Of a stretch of DNA of 64,000 bases, positions 35,121 through 42,871 are shown piece after piece (positions within the stretch are counted from its first letter, which is position 1; every line of letters begins with the position of its first letter). The stretch covers positions 27,446 to 91,445 of the forward strand of contig NZ_MDEQ02000028.1 in NCBI RefSeq assembly GCF_001883705.2, read 5' to 3'. This DNA comes from Burkholderia catarinensis. GTDB lineage: Bacteria > Pseudomonadota > Gammaproteobacteria > Burkholderiales > Burkholderiaceae. The translations under genes were made by a program, and so were the position numbers. Under the pieces are notes generated by a model. That model made no database searches and was not told where the DNA came from. It saw nothing but the letters and a program-made list of their open reading frames with translations.

Positions 35121-35963
35121 ATGGAACCGATTTCAATCACCCCCGCGACCACGCTGTCGCAGGAGGATCGGGACGCGCTGTGGCGCGCGAAGCAGGTGCT
35201 GGAAAGCCCGTCGCTGACGATGAAGCTGACGGGCATGCTCGGCGCGCCGGTCGAGAAAATGATCGCCCGGCTGCCGGATTTCGCGACCGGCAAGATCAAC
35301 GATGCGACGCAGCTCGCGCTGCGCAAGTGCCTGAACATCGCGCTGCGCACGCTCGGCAAGCCGCCGGCGCCGGACGCCGAGCCCGACAAGCCGAGCAACC
35401 TGCTGCACAAGCTTGCGGTCGCAACGACCGGCGCGGCGGGCGGCGCGTTCGGCTTTCTCGCGCTGCCGGTCGAGCTGCCGGTGACGACCACGCTGATCTT
35501 CCGCTCGGTGTGCGACATCGCGCGCAGCGAAGGCGAGGACCTGGCGTCGGTCGATACGCAACTGCAATGCCTGGCGGTGCTCGGCATGGGCGGCAACCCG
35601 GACAAGCAGGAAGAGGACGCCGATCTCGGCTATTTCGTGCTGCGCGGCGCGCTCGCGCAGACGATTTCGAAGGCGTCGTCCGACATCACGACGAAGGGCA
35701 TCGCCGCGCACAGCTCGGCGGCCGTGTTCAAGCTCGTGCAGACGGTGGCGTCGCGCTTCTCGGTGCAGGTGACCGAGCAGATGGCCGCGAAGTCGATTCC
35801 GGCGATCGGCGCCGTGCTCGGCGCGACCGTCAATACGCTGTTCATCGACCACTTCCAGCAGATGGCGCACGGCCATTTCACCGTGCGCCGGCTCGAGCGC
35901 AAGTACGGCTCGGTGGCCGTCAAGGCCGCCTATCAGGCGATCGACGGCTCGCCGACGCGCTGA
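35121..35963 (+). CDS. EcsC family protein
   Basis: A 280-residue protein of the EcsC family, named after Bacillus EcsC, which is encoded beside an ABC transporter; function is unknown. The family blocks LSQEDRDALWRAKQVLESPS, the glycine-rich hydrophobic GAAGGAFGFLALPVELPVTTTLIFRSVCDIA (cited in part) and AVLGMGGNPDKQ are seen. A C-terminal segment GAVLGATVNTLFIDHFQQMAHGHF resembles membrane-associated helices. The start at 35121 has AAGGAGAAAG just upstream. The 3' end overlaps the convergent esterase gene by 31 bp. Confidence 0.85.
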   Translation: MEPISITPATTLSQEDRDALWRAKQVLESPSLTMKLTGMLGAPVEKMIARLPDFATGKINDATQLALRKCLNIALRTLGKPPAPDAEPDKPSNLLHKLAVATTGAAGGAFGFLALPVELPVTTTLIFRSVCDIARSEGEDLASVDTQLQCLAVLGMGGNPDKQEEDADLGYFVLRGALAQTISKASSDITTKGIAAHSSAAVFKLVQTVASRFSVQVTEQMAAKSIPAIGAVLGATVNTLFIDHFQQMAHGHFTVRRLERKYGSVAVKAAYQAIDGSPTR

Positions 35964-36895
35964 ACCGCACGTTCGACCGCGACGCGGCGCAGGAACGCGG
36001 CCGCGCGGTCGAGCGCGTCGCGCGCTTCCGGCACCATCGGCGCGTATAGCTGCCACACGTGCGGCATGTCCGGCCACACCTCGATCTCCACCGGCACGCC
36101 GGCCGCCTGCGCCTTCTCGGCGACGCGGCGCGAATCGTCGAGCAGCACCTCGGTGCTGCCGACCTGGATGTACAGCGGCGGCAGGCCCGCGAAATCCGCA
36201 TAGAGCGGCGACGCGTACGGATTCGTCGCCGGCTCGTCGCCGAGATACAGCTTCGCGGCCTTCGGCAGCGCCGCGCCGGCGAACATCGGATCGGCGCCGT
36301 CGTTCGTGCGCAGCGTGGCGCCGGTGGCCGCCAGGTCGGTCCACGGCGAGAACAGGATCGCGCCGGCCGGCAGCGGCTCGCCACGGTCGCGCAGCGCGAC
36401 GAGCGTCGCGAGCGCAAGGCCGCCGCCCGCCGAATCGCCGCCGAGCACGATCGACTCGGGCGGCGTGCCGAGCGCGAGCAGTTGCCGGTACGCGGCCAGC
36501 GCATCGTCGAGCGCGGCCGGGAAGCGGTTTTCGGGCGCGAGCCGGTAGTCGAGCGAGAACGAGCGCACGCCCGCGCGCTTCGTCAGGCCGAACACGAGCG
36601 GCCGATGGGTCTTCGTCGAACAGAAGTAGTAGCCGCCGCCGTGGAAGTACAGCAGCGTGCGGCCAGCGCCGCGACCCGCGCCCGCATCGGTGCGTTCGAG
36701 CCATTCGCCGCGCAACGGCGCGTCGCCCGCGCCGTAGCATTCGCGCAGCCGGTAGCCCGACGGCGCACGGCGCGGCACAACCATCCGCAGGTCGGTAAAG
36801 CGCCGGGCGCGCGCGGGGTCGAGCACCTCGCGCGTGGTCTCGGGACGAAACTGCCAGCGCAGCAGCCAGCACGCGAACTTGCTTTGCCAACTCAT
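35933..36895 (-). CDS. Alpha/beta hydrolase, hormone-sensitive-lipase (family IV) esterase
   Basis: A 320-residue serine esterase. HGGG at residues 85-88 (YFHGGGYYF) forms the oxyanion hole, the nucleophile is Ser155 in GGDSAGGGLAL, and DMPHVWQ near 282 supplies the catalytic His. The Asp is probably in the QVGSTEVLLDDS segment. This is the HSL/family IV plan. It hydrolyses short-chain esters; substrate unknown. The ATG at 36895 follows GGAG with about 8 nt spacing, while the GTG at 36904 would be longer by three codons. The last 31 bp overlap convergently with the EcsC gene. Confidence 0.88.
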   Translation of the reverse strand: MSWQSKFACWLLRWQFRPETTREVLDPARARRFTDLRMVVPRRAPSGYRLRECYGAGDAPLRGEWLERTDAGAGRGAGRTLLYFHGGGYYFCSTKTHRPLVFGLTKRAGVRSFSLDYRLAPENRFPAALDDALAAYRQLLALGTPPESIVLGGDSAGGGLALATLVALRDRGEPLPAGAILFSPWTDLAATGATLRTNDGADPMFAGAALPKAAKLYLGDEPATNPYASPLYADFAGLPPLYIQVGSTEVLLDDSRRVAEKAQAAGVPVEIEVWPDMPHVWQLYAPMVPEARDALDRAAAFLRRVAVERAVQRVGEPSIA

Positions 36896-36984
36896 CGGAC
36901 GCACTCCGTAATCACAGTGTGACGATGGTACGTGCGATCGTTCCCGCGCCGCTCGACAGGTGCCTCTACATCAAACGCCGGCGC

Positions 36985-37419
36985 TCAGCTCGCCGGCATC
37001 AACTGGCCGCGGATTTCGCCGGACGGGTGCTCCTTCGTATGGACGTTGAAATACCACTTGCCGCCCATCAGGTCGGTGACCTGCGCGTCGGTGAGCGCCT
37101 TCGAACCCTTGATCGGGCTCGCCAGCTCGTCCTTCGGAATCGGCACCTGCACGCCCGCGTTCTGGCCGACCGGCGCGGGCCCGTGGAAATGCGCGGCGAT
37201 GGCCGGCCCCGTGAGGCGTTCGTAAGTCGCCGTCCACTGCAGCATGTGCGTGGCCGTGTCGTAGGTGGCGTCGACGGCGCCCGAACCTTTGGTCGCCGTC
37301 GGCGGCACTTCGCTCGACGGCTGGAGATTGGCGGACAGGCGCACCGTTTCGGCGGCGGCGCTGCCGGCGGCCAGCACGCCCGCGAGTAACGCGACCTGGA
37401 GCAAACGCAGCTTGAGCAT
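36985..37419 (-). CDS. Secreted CHRD domain protein
   Basis: A 144-residue protein with an N-terminal signal peptide (MLKLRLLQVALLAGVLAAGSAAA, cut likely after Ala23) and one CHRD domain: SANLQPSSEVPPTATKGSG, then TGPAIAAHFHGPAPVGQNAG, and WYFNVHTKEHPSGEIRGQLMP. CHRD is an immunoglobulin-like beta domain first found in chordin; its bacterial role is unknown but it is usually extracytoplasmic. The start at 37419 gives the clean signal sequence. It is upstream of the esterase gene on the same strand with an 89-bp gap, so co-transcription is possible but not required. Confidence 0.87.
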   Translation of the reverse strand: MLKLRLLQVALLAGVLAAGSAAAETVRLSANLQPSSEVPPTATKGSGAVDATYDTATHMLQWTATYERLTGPAIAAHFHGPAPVGQNAGVQVPIPKDELASPIKGSKALTDAQVTDLMGGKWYFNVHTKEHPSGEIRGQLMPAS

Positions 37420-37614
37420 AGGCTCTCCTTGTACGACGTTGTACGCCGCCCGAACGGGGGGCGCCACACATGATGGTAGTCGATCGCCGCCGATCCGGGA
37501 GTCCGCCGAACGGCCATGCAGCGAATCGCCGCACCGCCCGCCGCGTCGGTCTGCGTCAACCTGGAACAGACCTTTGCAGCCTGACGGCTGAATCCGCGCG
37601 CGGCCTTTCGCTAC

Positions 37615-37694
37615 ACTTCGTCTCACAGTTGCTTGTTTCCTTCGTCCGAAGGAGTCTGCGAGTATTCACGCGGCCACCCGGCCGCGTTTTTTTT
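37615..37694 (+). ncRNA. Candidate intergenic small RNA (rightward)
   Basis: A TACACT box at 37612-37617 could be a -10 element for an RNA of about 70-80 nt ending at the T-run. The predicted RNA would fold a short CCTTC/GAAGG stem-loop (37639-37652) and end with the terminator stem 37669-37686. No open frame with a ribosome site is present. The 5' end is a guess since no clear -35 box is seen. Confidence 0.35.
37669..37694 (+). terminator. Strong orphan rho-independent terminator, plus-strand orientation
   Basis: CGCGGCC (37669-37675) pairs with GGCCGCG (37680-37686) around a 4-nt loop and is followed by eight Ts (37687-37694). It works only rightward; on the minus strand the T-run is missing. 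No annotated rightward gene lies upstream within 1.5 kb, which makes it an orphan. Confidence 0.8.
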
Positions 37695-37758
37695 GCGTGC
37701 GCCGCCGGATCCGGTTCATGCCGTATCGAGCATGGCGAAGCGATCACGCTGCTTCGCA

Positions 37759-38532
37759 TCACGCGCGATAGCCAGGATCGATCCGATCGACGATGCGCTG
37801 CAACGCATCGAATGCGTCCTGCCCCGCGCCATGCTTCGGATCGAAATTCAGCGAATCGCGCACGCACGCTTCGAGCACGGGCGGTGCGATCGGCAGCGCG
37901 TCGCCAATCGCGTGCGTGGCGACCTGCACCTCGCACGCGCGATTGAGCAGCCACATCAGAGAGAACGTCTGTGCAAGCGTCGCGCCGATCGTCACGGGCC
38001 CGTGGTTGCGCAACAGCAGCACGGGCCGCCCGCCGGCGCTCTCGACGATGCGCCGCCCCTCTTCGAGATGCACGGTGATGCCCTCGAAGTCGTGATACGC
38101 GACCTTCCCGTACAACTGCGCCGAATAGAAATTCGAGAACGACAGCCCGTCGCGGGAACAGCACACGGCCATCGCGGGCGTCGTGTGCACGTGCATCACG
38201 CAGTGCGCATCGGGCAGCGCCGCATGGATCGCGCTGTGGAACGTGAAGCCGGCCGGATTGATCGGCCAGTCGGAATGACCGATCACGTTGCCGTCGATGT
38301 CGATCTTCACGAGGTTCGACGCGCACACCTCGCGGTAATGGAGCCCGAACGGGTTGATCAGGAAATGCCCGTCCTCGCCCGGCACGCGCAGCGAGATATG
38401 GTTGTAGATCAATTCGGTCCAGCCGAGGTAGTCGAAGATGCGATAGGCCGCCGCGAGCTGCACGCGCGCCTGCCATTCGGCTTCGGAGAAGCGGGCGGGA
38501 CGCGTGAACGGCTGGTTCGGTACACGTTGCAT
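37759..38532 (-). CDS. Class II aldolase/adducin family protein
   Basis: A 257-residue zinc-dependent class II aldolase/adducin-fold protein. The blocks FDYLGWTELIYNHISLRVPG, HFLINPFGLHY, MHVHTTPAMAVCCS (metal His pair) and LLRNHGPVTIGATLAQ (third His) are in the usual order. Such proteins cleave or decarboxylate phospho-sugars and related hydroxyacids, or are related to adducin. The adducin-like subset often has unknown substrates, as here. The start at 38532 (MQRVPNQPFTRPA) is preferred. It lies about 145 bp downstream of the PLD lipoprotein gene's stop on the same strand. Confidence 0.86.
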   Translation of the reverse strand: MQRVPNQPFTRPARFSEAEWQARVQLAAAYRIFDYLGWTELIYNHISLRVPGEDGHFLINPFGLHYREVCASNLVKIDIDGNVIGHSDWPINPAGFTFHSAIHAALPDAHCVMHVHTTPAMAVCCSRDGLSFSNFYSAQLYGKVAYHDFEGITVHLEEGRRIVESAGGRPVLLLRNHGPVTIGATLAQTFSLMWLLNRACEVQVATHAIGDALPIAPPVLEACVRDSLNFDPKHGAGQDAFDALQRIVDRIDPGYRA

Positions 38533-38678
38533 GGGGAACTCCGGTTGCGGGTGGGCGCGGCGCGCGTGGCGCGAGCCGCCCGGCGGCATCGCCACGCTGC
38601 CATGATCGTTGCGCACACAACCATATCACCTTCCCCGCGCCCGAGTAACGCGGGTTTAGCCGGAGCGTTTCCGTCCCC

Positions 38679-40301
38679 TTAAAGCTGGTCGTCGACCGGC
38701 AGCAGCATGAAGATGCCGGTCATCAGGTTGCGCAGCAGCCCCGCGTGCGGATCGACGTGATAGGTGGTCGGCTGGCCGTTGTCGGTGCCCGTCCATTCGA
38801 GTTCGGGCGTGCCGCCGCCCGCCGGCGTCACGAGGCTCACGCGATAGCTTTCGTCCGGCTGCGTCGCGCGCGCGAAGATCGTCGCCGCCTGCTGCGCGAG
38901 CGCCGGGCTGTGGATCACGAGGGCCAGTTCGGTATTCAGGTGCGCGGAGCGCGGATCGAGGTTCAACGAGCCGATCACGAGGATCGCCCGGTCGATCACG
39001 TACGCCTTCGCGTGCAGGCTCGCCCGCGAGCGCGACCCGAACAGGCGCGCGCTCGGCCGGCCCGGCTGCGCCTTGAATTCGTACAGCTCGACGCCGTGCT
39101 GCAGCAGCGGCACGCGGTACGGCCCGTAGCCGGCCTGCACGGCGACCGCGTCGGTCGCGGCGAGCGAATTCGTCAGGATCGCGACGCGCACGCCGCGCGC
39201 GCTCGTGTCGCCGAGAATCTTCACGCCCGCGTCGTGCGGCACGAAGTACGGCGAGAACGCGAGGAATTCCTGCTGCGCGCCGCGTACCAGCTCGGCGAGG
39301 CGCCGCATCGGCGGGCTCACGTACGCGTCGGTCGGCTGCGCGACCTTGTCGGGCGCGTCGGCCTCGAACTCGGCCGGCGCCCACACGAGCCCGAGCTCGT
39401 CGCGCGCGATCTGCTGCGCGAGCGGCGTTGCGTTCAGCGGCTTCGCGTTGTACGGATCGGCGTTCTTGCGCCAGTGGTCGCGCAGCTCGTCGCGCATCGC
39501 ATCGAGATCCTTCGGATCGAACGACTGGTGATTCAGCACGCGTAGCGGATAGCTGCTCGCGCTCGACCAGTAGGTGTCGAAGCTCGCCGAGATGTCGTTC
39601 GTCACGGCGCCCGCCGCGAGCACGTCGAGATCGCGGAACTGCAGCGTCGGGCTCGCGCTGAAATATTCGTCGCCGAGATTGCGGCCGCCGACGATCGCGA
39701 GCTGGTTGTCCGCGATCATCGCCTTGTTGTGCATCCGGCGCGTGAAGCTGTCGATGCGCGTGAAGAAATCGGCCGTGCGCTCGACCATGCGCTGCGACGC
39801 GCCGAACGGATTGAACACGCGGATCTCGATGTTCGGGTGCGTGTTCAGCGCGGCCATGATGCGATCGATGTCGCGGAAGTTCAGGTCATCGACCAGCATT
39901 CGCACGCGCACCCCGCGATCGGCCGCGTACAGGGCCGCGGCAAGCAGCAGCTTGCCCGTCGTGTCCTCGGTCGCGATGTAGTACTGCATGTCGAGCGTCT
40001 TCGTCGCGGCGCGCGCGAGCGCGATGCGCATCTGCAGCGCCTCGGCACCGTCGGCCAGCAGCCGGAAGCCCGACTGGCCCGGATGCGCGGCCTCGGGTGC
40101 GGCCAGCGCGTTGCGTAGCGGCGTCGCGGTATCGGGCGGCAGCGCATGGGAAACCGGGCGATCGAGCGTCGTGGCGGGCGGATGCGTCGCGCAGGCGGCG
40201 ACGAGCGACAGCAGCGCGCACACGGCCAGCGCGCGGGCCGGGCGGCTCACGGCGCGCCACGACAGCGCGGCCGGCACGCGCCGGATCAGAAACGTGAGCA
40301 C
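38679..40301 (-). CDS. Phospholipase D family lipoprotein (ClsC-like)
   Basis: A 540-residue phospholipase-D superfamily protein. An N-terminal basic/hydrophobic segment ends in a lipobox-like LSLVAACA (Cys about 37), so it is probably a membrane-anchored lipoprotein. Two HKD motifs are seen: MHNKAMIADNQLAIVGGRNLGDEYF (cited in part; near 190) and LHAKAYVIDRAILVIGSLNLD near 430. The overall pattern resembles E. coli ClsC, which joins phosphatidylglycerol and phosphatidylethanolamine, usually with YmdB; no ymdB-like partner is adjacent. Activity as cardiolipin synthase or as nuclease/phospholipase is open. Confidence 0.87.
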   Translation of the reverse strand: MLTFLIRRVPAALSWRAVSRPARALAVCALLSLVAACATHPPATTLDRPVSHALPPDTATPLRNALAAPEAAHPGQSGFRLLADGAEALQMRIALARAATKTLDMQYYIATEDTTGKLLLAAALYAADRGVRVRMLVDDLNFRDIDRIMAALNTHPNIEIRVFNPFGASQRMVERTADFFTRIDSFTRRMHNKAMIADNQLAIVGGRNLGDEYFSASPTLQFRDLDVLAAGAVTNDISASFDTYWSSASSYPLRVLNHQSFDPKDLDAMRDELRDHWRKNADPYNAKPLNATPLAQQIARDELGLVWAPAEFEADAPDKVAQPTDAYVSPPMRRLAELVRGAQQEFLAFSPYFVPHDAGVKILGDTSARGVRVAILTNSLAATDAVAVQAGYGPYRVPLLQHGVELYEFKAQPGRPSARLFGSRSRASLHAKAYVIDRAILVIGSLNLDPRSAHLNTELALVIHSPALAQQAATIFARATQPDESYRVSLVTPAGGGTPELEWTGTDNGQPTTYHVDPHAGLLRNLMTGIFMLLPVDDQL

Positions 40302-40485
40302 GGAAGCTTCCTCGACAGGCGGGTCAAAGGGTCCGCACTCGCCGCGGCGCGCGGCTGACGGGCGGTTCCAGCCGATTCTAGTAGGCGCCCGACGAACCGG
40401 TCAATCGCGCGGGCGGCACGGCCAGCGGCAGGGCGTCAATGTCCCGCCGCAGCGCATTCGCCCGCCGGACGGGCCACGCAACGAA

Positions 40486-40498
40486 CTGGTCCGACCAA
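40486..40498. promoter_or_regulatory. LldR/PdhR-like operator site 2, beyond the gntR 3' end
   Basis: CTGGTCCGACCAA matches the FadR/GntR-FCD lactate/pyruvate regulator consensus TTGGTNNNACCAA at all but the first base, with a perfect TGGT-CCG-ACCA core. It lies 2 bp after the 3' end of the regulator gene. With site 1 it brackets the regulator gene, about 770 bp apart. Confidence 0.5.
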
Positions 40499-40500
40499 TC

Positions 40501-41217
40501 TCATCGCGCATCGCCGCTGCGCTCGAAATGGCTGCGCACGTAGTCGATATGCGCCTGCATCGCGGTGCGCGCCTCTTCGGGCCGGTGCGCGCAAATCGCG
40601 TCGCACACGACGCGGTGCTGCAGCAACAGCAGCTCGGACGCCTGCTCGTCCCCCATCGTCATCCCGGCCACGTTGATCGAGATGTGCTCGCGCAACATCC
40701 CGATCACGCTGGTATGCAGGTGCAGGAACATCGTGTTGTGCGACGCGAGCGCGATCGCCTCGTGCAGCTTCGCGTCGGTCGCGGCTTCGACGGCCGCGGC
40801 GCCGTTCGCGTGCGCGGTTTCGAGTTCGCGCAGCAGCGTACGGATCCGGCGCCGGTCGGTCGCGTCGGCCCGCAGCGCGGCGAAATACGCGGTCGCGCCT
40901 TCGAGCACGCGGCGGAATTCGAGGATGTCGTCGCGCAGCGCCGGATGATCGGCGACCAGCTGGCCCCACGGCGACGCGATGCCCGCGCGCAACTGTTCCG
41001 TCACGTAGACGCCCGCACCGCGCCGGCTCTGCAGCAGCCCGCGCGCGACGAGCCGCTGGGTCGCCTCGCGCACCGTATTGCGTGCGACGCCGTACTCCTG
41101 CGCGAGCACGCGCTCGGCCGGCAGCCGCGCGCCGGCCGGCCAGGTGCCGTCGAGCAGCGCCGTCTCGATCTTGCGCATCACTACTTCGGTCCGGCCCCGC
41201 GCCGTCATCGCTGCCAT
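40501..41217 (-). CDS. lldR: GntR family (FadR/FCD) regulator of lactate utilisation, LldR-like
   Basis: A 238-residue regulator with an N-terminal winged helix (residues about 8-75: EVVMRKIETALLDGTWPAG, LAQEYGVARNTVREATQRLVARGLL cited in part) and a C-terminal FCD helical domain (about 90-225; LHEAIALASHNTMFLHLH and VCDAICAHRPEEARTAMQAHI). FCD members of the LldR/PdhR kind bind lactate or pyruvate. It is divergent from lutA-lutC-lutB and the lactate permease gene, and an operator-like palindrome lies between them. The gene name is by context and family; exact ligand is inferred. The ATG at 41217 is preferred. Confidence 0.85.
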   Translation of the reverse strand: MAAMTARGRTEVVMRKIETALLDGTWPAGARLPAERVLAQEYGVARNTVREATQRLVARGLLQSRRGAGVYVTEQLRAGIASPWGQLVADHPALRDDILEFRRVLEGATAYFAALRADATDRRRIRTLLRELETAHANGAAAVEAATDAKLHEAIALASHNTMFLHLHTSVIGMLREHISINVAGMTMGDEQASELLLLQHRVVCDAICAHRPEEARTAMQAHIDYVRSHFERSGDAR

Positions 41218-41252
41218 CGTCGTGCCCCTCTCCGGAATGCCCGTCGCGCCGA

Positions 41253-41265
41253 TTGGCCCAACCAA
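41253..41265. promoter_or_regulatory. LldR/PdhR-like operator site 1, lutA promoter region
   Basis: TTGGCCCAACCAA matches TTGGTNNNACCAA in 12 of 13 positions; the flanking bases extend it to a 15-bp palindrome ATTGG-CCCAA-CCAAT (41252-41266). It lies in the 128-bp divergent region between the regulator gene and lutA. Confidence 0.65.
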
Positions 41266-41345
41266 TTTGAGCTGCGGCGCCGTCGCGGGAATTATGCAGC
41301 GAAATCGTCGTCCCGCATGCCGGGCCGTCGCCCCTGGAGCGAGAC

Positions 41346-42149
41346 ATGAACGAAAGGCAGTACCCCGCCGCCGCCGCCGCTGCGCACGTCTATCTGTTCG
41401 CGACCTGCCTGGTCGACCTGTTCGTCCCCGAAGCGGGGCTCGACGCGGTCCGCCTGCTGGAGCGCGAAGGCCTGACCGTCCACTATCCGCGCGGCCAGAG
41501 CTGCTGCGGGCAGCCGGCCTACAGCAGCGGCAATCCCGACGAAGCGCGCCGCGTCGCGGCCGCGCAGCTCCACCTGTTCGCCGAACCATGGCCCGTGATC
41601 GTGCCGTCCGGCTCGTGCGCGGGCATGATCCGGCACCACTGGCCGGCGCTGTTCGCCGACGATCCGGTCCACGGTCCGAAGGCCCGCGCGATCGCGGAGC
41701 GGACCTACGAACTCGCCGAATTCCTCGTCCATGTGCTCGACGTACACGTCGACGCGGCCCCGGCCAACGCCGGGCCCGACGAGCGCGTCGTGCTGCACAC
41801 GTCGTGCGCGGCGCGGCGCGAGATGGGCACGCGCGGGCACGGCGTCGCGCTCGTCGACGCGCTGCCGGGCGTGACGCGCATCGAACACGAACGCGAATCC
41901 GAATGCTGCGGCTTCGGCGGCACGTTCTCGCTGAAACATCCCGACATCTCCGGCGCGATGGTGCGCGACAAGGTCGCGTCGGCCTGCGCGACGGGCTGCG
42001 ACCGGCTCGTGTCCGCGGACTGCGGCTGCCTGCTGAACATCGGCCACGCTGCGACCAAGGCCGGCGCGCCGCTGCCGGTCGAGCATCTCGCGAGCTTCCT
42101 GTGGCGGCGCACGGCCGGCGCCGCATCGCTGCGCGGAGGCAAGCGATGA
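41346..42149 (+). CDS. lutA: L-lactate utilisation Fe-S protein LutA
   Basis: A 267-residue (Fe-S)-binding CCG-domain protein, LutA/YkgE, part of the LutABC complex that oxidises L-lactate to pyruvate. Two CCG motifs are seen (GQSCCGQPAYSSGN near residue 53 and ECCGFGGTFSLKHPD near 195), with HTSCAARREMG and SADCGCLLNI providing other cysteines. No signal peptide. The start at 41346 gives a slightly longer N-terminus (poly-Ala) than in Bacillus LutA (238). It is coupled to lutC by ATGA overlap (42146-42149). Confidence 0.92.
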   Translation: MNERQYPAAAAAAHVYLFATCLVDLFVPEAGLDAVRLLEREGLTVHYPRGQSCCGQPAYSSGNPDEARRVAAAQLHLFAEPWPVIVPSGSCAGMIRHHWPALFADDPVHGPKARAIAERTYELAEFLVHVLDVHVDAAPANAGPDERVVLHTSCAARREMGTRGHGVALVDALPGVTRIEHERESECCGFGGTFSLKHPDISGAMVRDKVASACATGCDRLVSADCGCLLNIGHAATKAGAPLPVEHLASFLWRRTAGAASLRGGKR

Positions 42150-42871
42150 GCGCGCGCGCCGCGATTCTCGCGCGCCTGCGCGCAGCCGCCCCGGGCGTCG
42201 CCGCGACGGCCGCCTCCGCGCTCGACGCGCGCATCGACACGCATTACGACACGCGCCGCGCGTCGGTCTCATACGATCCGCATACGCTCGCGCAGGCGAT
42301 GCAGGCCGCGCTCGCCGCCTCGCATGCGGACGTCTGGTGCGCGACCGAAGACGCATGGCCCGCGCAGCTCGCCGCGCGTCTTGCCGACGCCGGCGTGTGC
42401 CGCCTGCTGCTCGACCCGGCCCGCGCCGAATCCGCGGCGCTCGCCCACGTGCTGCCCGGCACGATCGCGCCGGTGCCGTTCGACCGGCCGATCGACGCGT
42501 GGAAGGCCGAGCTGTTCGACACGATCGACGCGGGCTTCACCGTCGCGCGCTCGGGCATCGCGGCAACCGGCACCGTCGTGCTCGCGCCCGACGCCGGCAC
42601 GCCGCGCACGGTGTCGCTGGTGCCGCCGCTGCATGTCGCGCTTGTCCACGCGAACACGCTGCATGCGGACCTGCACGCGGCCGTGCACGCGGAGCGCTGG
42701 CACGCCGGCATGCCGACCAACCTCGTGCTGGTGTCGGGCCCGTCGAAGACATCCGACATCCAGCAGACGCTCGCCTATGGCGCACACGGCCCGCGCCGCC
42801 TGTGGGTCGTGATCGTCACCGATGCCGCCGCCCGGCCGGCCGCAACCGCCAACGAGGACCTGCCGCGATGA
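42146..42871 (+). CDS. lutC: L-lactate utilisation protein LutC (LUD domain)
   Basis: A 241-residue LUD-domain protein (LutC/YkgG). The pattern FTVARSGIAATGTVVLAPDAGTPRTVSLVPPLHV (cited in part) and GPSKTSDIQQTLAYGAHGPRRLWVVI is typical, as is the C-terminal GPRRLWVVIV. It is a subunit of the lactate oxidation complex with LutA and LutB. The start overlaps the lutA stop and its end overlaps the lutB start (ATGA, 42868-42871), so translation is coupled. Gene order here is lutA-lutC-lutB, unlike lutABC in Bacillus. Confidence 0.9.
   Translation: MSARAAILARLRAAAPGVAATAASALDARIDTHYDTRRASVSYDPHTLAQAMQAALAASHADVWCATEDAWPAQLAARLADAGVCRLLLDPARAESAALAHVLPGTIAPVPFDRPIDAWKAELFDTIDAGFTVARSGIAATGTVVLAPDAGTPRTVSLVPPLHVALVHANTLHADLHAAVHAERWHAGMPTNLVLVSGPSKTSDIQQTLAYGAHGPRRLWVVIVTDAAARPAATANEDLPR

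Larger units (their letters stand above)
37420..37758. other. 339-bp gap holding a candidate small-RNA terminator
   Basis: No protein gene is visible between the CHRD gene and the class II aldolase gene, both leftward. The gap contains a rightward rho-independent terminator (37669-37694) and, before it, a small hairpin at 37639-37652. Most of the rest looks like ordinary upstream sequence of the CHRD gene. Confidence 0.5.
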
